From the NCBI GenBank assembly GCA_028023455.1, contig JAQFVV010006452.1, forward strand, positions 1,333,083-1,397,082: a stretch of DNA of 64,000 nt. Direction: 5' to 3'. The notes under the pieces were generated by a model. That model ran no database searches. It was not told the origin of the DNA and was given only the letters and a program-made list of their open reading frames with translations. The position numbers and the translations under genes are program-made. Source of the DNA: Epiperipatus broadwayi. Lineage: Eukaryota > Onychophora > Udeonychophora > Euonychophora > Peripatidae. Positions 60,205 to 64,000 of this stretch are shown here, piece by piece; position 1 is the first letter of the stretch, and each line of letters starts with the position of its first letter.

Positions 60205-60520
60205 TTGGAGGCAAAACTCTCCATCCAGTAGTGCCACCCAGTGCAAGCCAGAGTAATCAATAGATGCAAGAAGGTTTGTGCATAAAATCCCCATTTAGGC
60301 AACAGATGGAGATTTTTACAAGCCAGAATAATCAATGAATGCAAGAAGATTTGTGTATAAAATCCACATCTAGGCACAAGATGAGGAATATATGCACCAA
60401 TCTTCTTGCATTCATTGATTACACTGTCTTGCACTGGGTGGCACTGCTGTACGTTGCCGCTGTTTTAACAGTTTGTGTAAACATAGAAAATAATGAGCAT
60501 ATGATGTTTAGTGATTTAAT
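60205..60520. repeat. Family P copy, internally rearranged
   Basis: 'aggcaaaactctccatccagtagtgccacccagtgcaagccagagtaatcaatagatgcaagaagg' is followed by a second partial left block ('aagccagaataatcaatgaatgcaagaag') and the right arm 'cttcttgcattcattgattaca' through 'gcactgggtggcactgctgtacg', and a tail 'aatgagcatatgatgtttag'. No hammerhead core. ORFs on both strands here are repeat translations. Confidence 0.85.
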
Positions 60521-60980
60521 GTTTAATTAGCTTATATAATTTAATATATTTTATTTATATATATACTTTGGAACATCAAAACTAATTAATTTTACAAATT
60601 GCTTTAATGATACATTGTTTTAAAATAAAATTTCAACTTTCTTAAGCACTTTTACTAATGTCCTCAGAGTTAATGGATTACTTAAGTCAGAAACTAAGCC
60701 TTAAAATGATTGATTAGCTACGGCAGTTACTAATCTTTTTGACTACATTTAAAGAGAATATGAAAATTATTCTCTTAAAAGGTTAAAATCTATAGCTTTT
60801 TTTAAAAGATATGTGTCATAATATTATATCATTAATCATAAATAATAAACAAAAGAATAGTTGTTAATTATTAATAACTAAAAAAATTTAAATTTCAAAT
60901 ATGAATTTATTAAATTCTATTATATACACACAGTTAAATTAAAAAATAATTGCAACAGGAAACCTGATTTGCAGTAAGAT
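60521..60980. other. AT-rich DNA, nothing recognised
   Basis: No feature recognised. Confidence 0.5.
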
Positions 60981-61087
60981 TTTTTTTTTCACGTGTCAAA
61001 GCATCGGCCGGGAGGCGAACTCACAAACCCGGGACAACTGCTTGTAAGGCAGCTGTGCTGACCACTCGGCCACCAACGCTTGACTAA
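60981..61087 (-). mobile_element. tRNA-derived SINE (family A), well-preserved head
   Basis: On the minus strand: A-box TGGCCGAGTGGT (61072-61061, consensus), a possible anticodon arm CTGC/GCAG closing a seven-base loop CTTACAA (61052-61038), B-box GAGTTCGCCTCC (61022-61011), then 'cggccgatgctttgacacgtg' and a poly-A tail (T run at 60981-60989). It is a tRNA-like pol III promoter head rather than a functional tRNA: the acceptor stem does not close. Sequences 'tgatttgca(g/c)taaga' at 60966 and 61141 could be an imperfect target duplication of a slightly longer insertion. Confidence 0.85.
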
Positions 61088-62045
61088 GATTAATTTTTAC
61101 ATATCACTATATATATATAAATTAATATAATCCGAAGAATTGATTTGCACTAAGAGTAATTTCTAAATAACACCTCTGAGATGCATCTTGACAAAAAATT
61201 TCTATAAAATTTTATGCACAAATTAAAAAATTATTGTATATTTTGATATTTATAATGAATATTAGAAGCAATTAAAAAAAAGATATTGGCAGTTTATTTG
61301 AATTTTGGTTTCCAATATAACAATTCGTCAAATATTCTTTTAATAATAAATAAAAACCATTGATAAAATCAAAACTTTTCAAATAGATGGCCTTGTAAAA
61401 AAAAAAAAAAAAAGCAAGACAATTTGCTACAAACAAAAGTAAAAATGTATGAATGGTGTTTTGAAATAACATGAGATTGACTAATAAAATATAATATACA
61501 ATGATGATAATGTGCCTATCAAAATAATTTAAAAAGCTATAACTTTTTAACAATAATTCTCCATTTGAAAAAGACCCCATTAACAAAAAAAAAAAATCAG
61601 ATTACAAAACGGACAAAATAAGTATTAGAAAAATTCCTTTTTTAATAATATTTTATCTTTAAAATTAATATTAGTATGTATTAAAACACAACATGCAAAA
61701 ATATATTATTAAAAACTTCCATCTTTCAGGATCAATATTTAATGAGAAGACCCGAAACTCATATTCTAACAAGTAAATAATTCATTTCACATCAAATTAT
61801 ATATTAATTGCAAGTGAAACATAAATCACTTTCTTAAAAAAAGATTATATATAAATGCTAATGAATAAAATAATCTAGTGTGGATGTTTTAATAACAATG
61901 TTTTACATAGTTCAACCATAAGGCATTGTCCTTGTATATTTATCTCAAAGCATTCCCAGAAAAATTCTGATTTTTTTTCAGCAGCTATTCTTAACTAAAA
62001 TTTTAAAAAATTTCAAATGCATTGGCTAATGAAAATACGATATAG
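61088..62045. other. AT-rich DNA, no supported gene
   Basis: Minus-strand ORF of 104 codons (61272-61586) is Phe/Leu/Tyr/Asn-rich and crosses A runs (61396-61413 and 61585-61597). No domain recognised. No repeat family. Confidence 0.45.
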
Positions 62046-62049
62046 TCCC

Positions 62050-62580
<531 letters not shown>

Positions 62581-63085
62581 GAGAATGGAAATTAAGAGAT
62601 TATATCCATTTTATCAATTTAAAAATTCAAAAAAATATTTAATTTTATATATATATTTTAAAAAATATATAATTCATTGCATGTATATAAGAAATTAAAT
62701 ATTGCCTAACGCTATACTAGTAATGCAATGTGAATAATACATGTACACTAAGAAAAGCTTGTTTAATACTTTATAATAATCAAATTTTATGGAAATCACC
62801 ACTTTTGTGATTCTTCTACAAATCTTGCAATCCTTTTGGATAATTATAGCTATGAGTATCATTATCAGTTAGTCGAAATCATGCTCAACATATTATGTTG
62901 ATGTATACAACATTTTTATTTTAAAGTATTACACACGTTTTTCTTAGTATACATGTCTTGTGTATTATTTATACTGTATTACATTTTTCTGAGAAAAGTT
63001 TAAAAATATTGGAATTATACTAGTACTGATAAATAAAACAAAAAATCATGTAACATTAAAATATTAACAAATAAGCAATATTTTA
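62581..63085. other. AT-rich DNA, nothing recognised
   Basis: No feature recognised. Confidence 0.5.
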
Positions 63086-63088
63086 TTA

Positions 63089-63178
63089 AAACCCTCTCAT
63101 GATCATGGTTTCATTTATTAACAAATAGACCTTCTCAAGTGAAATATAACTAGATATAAACAATATATATATATATGA
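63089..63178 (+). mobile_element. SINE family A, headless 3' body
   Basis: 'accctctcatgatcatggtttcatttattaacaaatagaccttctcaagtgaa' ending in a TA run matches 17800-17885 downstream of the tRNA-like head. The head is missing, consistent with 5' truncation. Confidence 0.65.
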
Positions 63179-63326
63179 TAATCAAAACAAGTTATAAATT
63201 TCGTAACTTGCCTTTAAGCTTGCATTTTATGATCACTAGATGGAGCTTACCAATCAGCTCCAAACAAGCTTTGTTTACATAAATGCTGAAAGAGATAGAA
63301 TACAAAATCTCTATCATTGCCACCCA

Positions 63327-63373
63327 CCTCCAGACCAGCTGGTTTCAAGCTTATTGGCTCATGTCAGTGAAGG
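63327..63373 (-). ncRNA. Decayed hammerhead motif (left arm of Q palindrome)
   Basis: On the minus strand stem I CCTTCA/TGGAGG, stem II GAGC/GCTT, GAAA, stem III ACC/GGT and GTC are all present, but the core reads CTGACAT instead of CTGATGA. Loss of G8 and A9 should abolish activity. It is the mirror of the better plus-strand copy at 63490. Confidence 0.5.
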
Positions 63374-63489
63374 GCTGGGAGACTAGAAACTAGACCTAAA
63401 ATACCAACTTTAAAGTCAGCACTTATCAAACACGTTATAAGTGCTGACTTTAGAGTTGGTATTTTAGGTCTAGTTTTTAGTTTCCCAGC

Positions 63490-63536
63490 CCTTCACTGAT
63501 GTGAGCCAATAAGCTCGAAACCAGCTGGTCTGGAGG
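63490..63536 (+). ncRNA. Hammerhead ribozyme motif (type I), one core change
   Basis: Stem I CCTTCA/TGGAGG (63490-63495 with 63531-63536, six pairs), core CTGATGT (63496-63502, A9 to U), stem II GAGC/GCTC with loop CAATAA (63503-63516, four perfect pairs), GAAA (63517-63520), stem III ACC/GGT with loop AGCT (63520-63529, three pairs, the longest seen here), and GTC ending at 63530. Only the A9 position departs from consensus. The stem I pairs differ from those of the P copies yet remain complementary. Confidence 0.7.
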
Positions 63537-63632
63537 TGGGTGACAATGATAGAGATTTTGTATTCTATTTCTTTCGGCATTTATGTAAACAAAGCTTGTT
63601 TGGAGCTGATTGGTACACTCCATCTAGTGATC

Positions 63633-63666
<34 letters not shown>

Positions 63667-63789
63667 TTTTGACATTAACTCATTGCAACTATTGACTCTT
63701 TTTTAAATATAATTGAATAGCTCTTCAACTTCAGCAAATAACAATGGATTTAAAATTAAAATAATACCACTTTAACTTGTTTTCTTTTA

Positions 63790-64000
63790 TATATCAGGAG
63801 GACTATCTCTAATGCTTTTGGTAGAAGGCATGAATTTATTTAATCATGCAAAACTTTAAGGATGTAAATTCAACTCCTACCCTAGCATTGTCATTCATCA
63901 GGCCAACAACACTTGGAGAAGAGTGAAAATAATATCACTCAAACCTTGTATATTCTACTAACCTGTGTTGTCTTGTTATCACTAATAATTGTTTGTATTT
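63790..64000 (+). mobile_element. SINE family B, copy 3 (runs off the window)
   Basis: 'ttcaactcctaccctagcattgtcattcatcaggccaacaacacttggagaagagtgaaaataat', 'ctcaaaccttgtatattctactaacctg' and 'gttatcactaataattg' follow the plus-strand copy at 34110-34245. The head is degenerate. The end is beyond the window. Confidence 0.7.

Larger units (their letters stand above)
63231..63632. repeat. Family Q palindrome, 400 bp
   Basis: Arms of about 195 bp are nearly identical reverse complements: 'gatcactagatggagct...' against '...agctgattggtacactccatctagtgatc'. The loop is under 15 bases around 63431. Each arm carries a hammerhead region on opposite strands. The edges overlap 'gatcactag'/'ctagtgatc'. 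A GT run follows (63651-63665). Confidence 0.93.

Noticed and set aside
61011-61072. Candidate functional tRNA gene
   Set aside because: A- and B-boxes are present, but the acceptor stem does not close and related copies with A-rich tails occur elsewhere, so it is a SINE head.
61272-61586. 104-codon minus-strand ORF with hydrophobic stretches
   Set aside because: Phe/Leu/Tyr/Asn-rich translation of AT-rich DNA crossing poly-A runs; hydrophobicity follows from base composition.

Overview
The window looks like intergenic or intronic DNA from an AT-rich invertebrate animal genome. I find no intact host gene, rRNA or functional tRNA. Reasons for this reading: composition is strongly AT-biased on both strands; open reading frames are short (at most about 157 codons) and nearly all are chance ORFs in AT-rich or simple-repeat DNA; and the recognisable content is eukaryotic mobile DNA. 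That content comprises the C-terminal part of an RTE-like endonuclease/reverse-transcriptase retrotransposon, a broken Penelope-like element (PLE) with a YVDD reverse-transcriptase motif, tRNA-derived SINEs, a hAT-type and a TA-duplicating TIR transposon, and long (TA)n, (AAT)n and (GATA)n arrays. A mollusc or another lophotrochozoan is plausible, but the sequence does not settle the phylum.

Layout: 0-10 kb holds unique AT-rich DNA plus repeats of three families, named here Q (1.1, 4.6 kb), R (3.1 kb) and P (5.8, 8.1 kb). 10.3-13.5 kb is a head-to-head inverted pair of dead PLE fragments followed by a tRNA-SINE. 14-18 kb holds an R copy, a palindrome with a P copy in its loop, a P fragment and a second tRNA-SINE. 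18.3-22.4 kb is the first copy of a long TA-inserted repeat (X), interrupted by the RTE fragment. 23.2-24.1 and 35.7-36.6 kb are two copies of one TIR transposon. 24.7-34.7 kb is packed with R and P copies, a 460-bp near-perfect palindrome at 31 kb and an inverted SINE pair at 34 kb. 38.85-43.11 kb is the most complete X copy. 43.8-44.3 kb is another Q palindrome. 47.3-47.7 kb is a hAT MITE with an 8-bp target duplication. 50 kb has a 113-bp exact duplication next to (AAT)n. 52.9 to about 57.6 kb is a third X copy carrying further palindromes and a P copy. 58.2 kb is a second RTE 3' end, 61 kb a third tRNA-SINE, 62.0-62.6 kb a GATA/GACA array, and 63.2-63.6 kb a 400-bp Q palindrome.

The most interesting signal is in the short palindromic repeats. 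Families Q and P carry the complete architecture of a minimal type-I hammerhead ribozyme: CUGANGA core, short stem II, GAAA, tiny stem III, GUC cleavage site and a 6-bp stem I. At least six copies can be folded by eye, some showing compensatory base changes. Hammerheads of this kind are known from Penelope-like retroelements. Almost every repeat family here (P, Q, R, S, Y, the PLE itself and one SINE pair) is arranged as an inverted dimer, and P and Q copies end in a shared GTCATGTGAY/GATCATGTGATG motif. Together this suggests a population of short, non-autonomous, hammerhead-bearing PLE relatives that insert as snap-back dimers.
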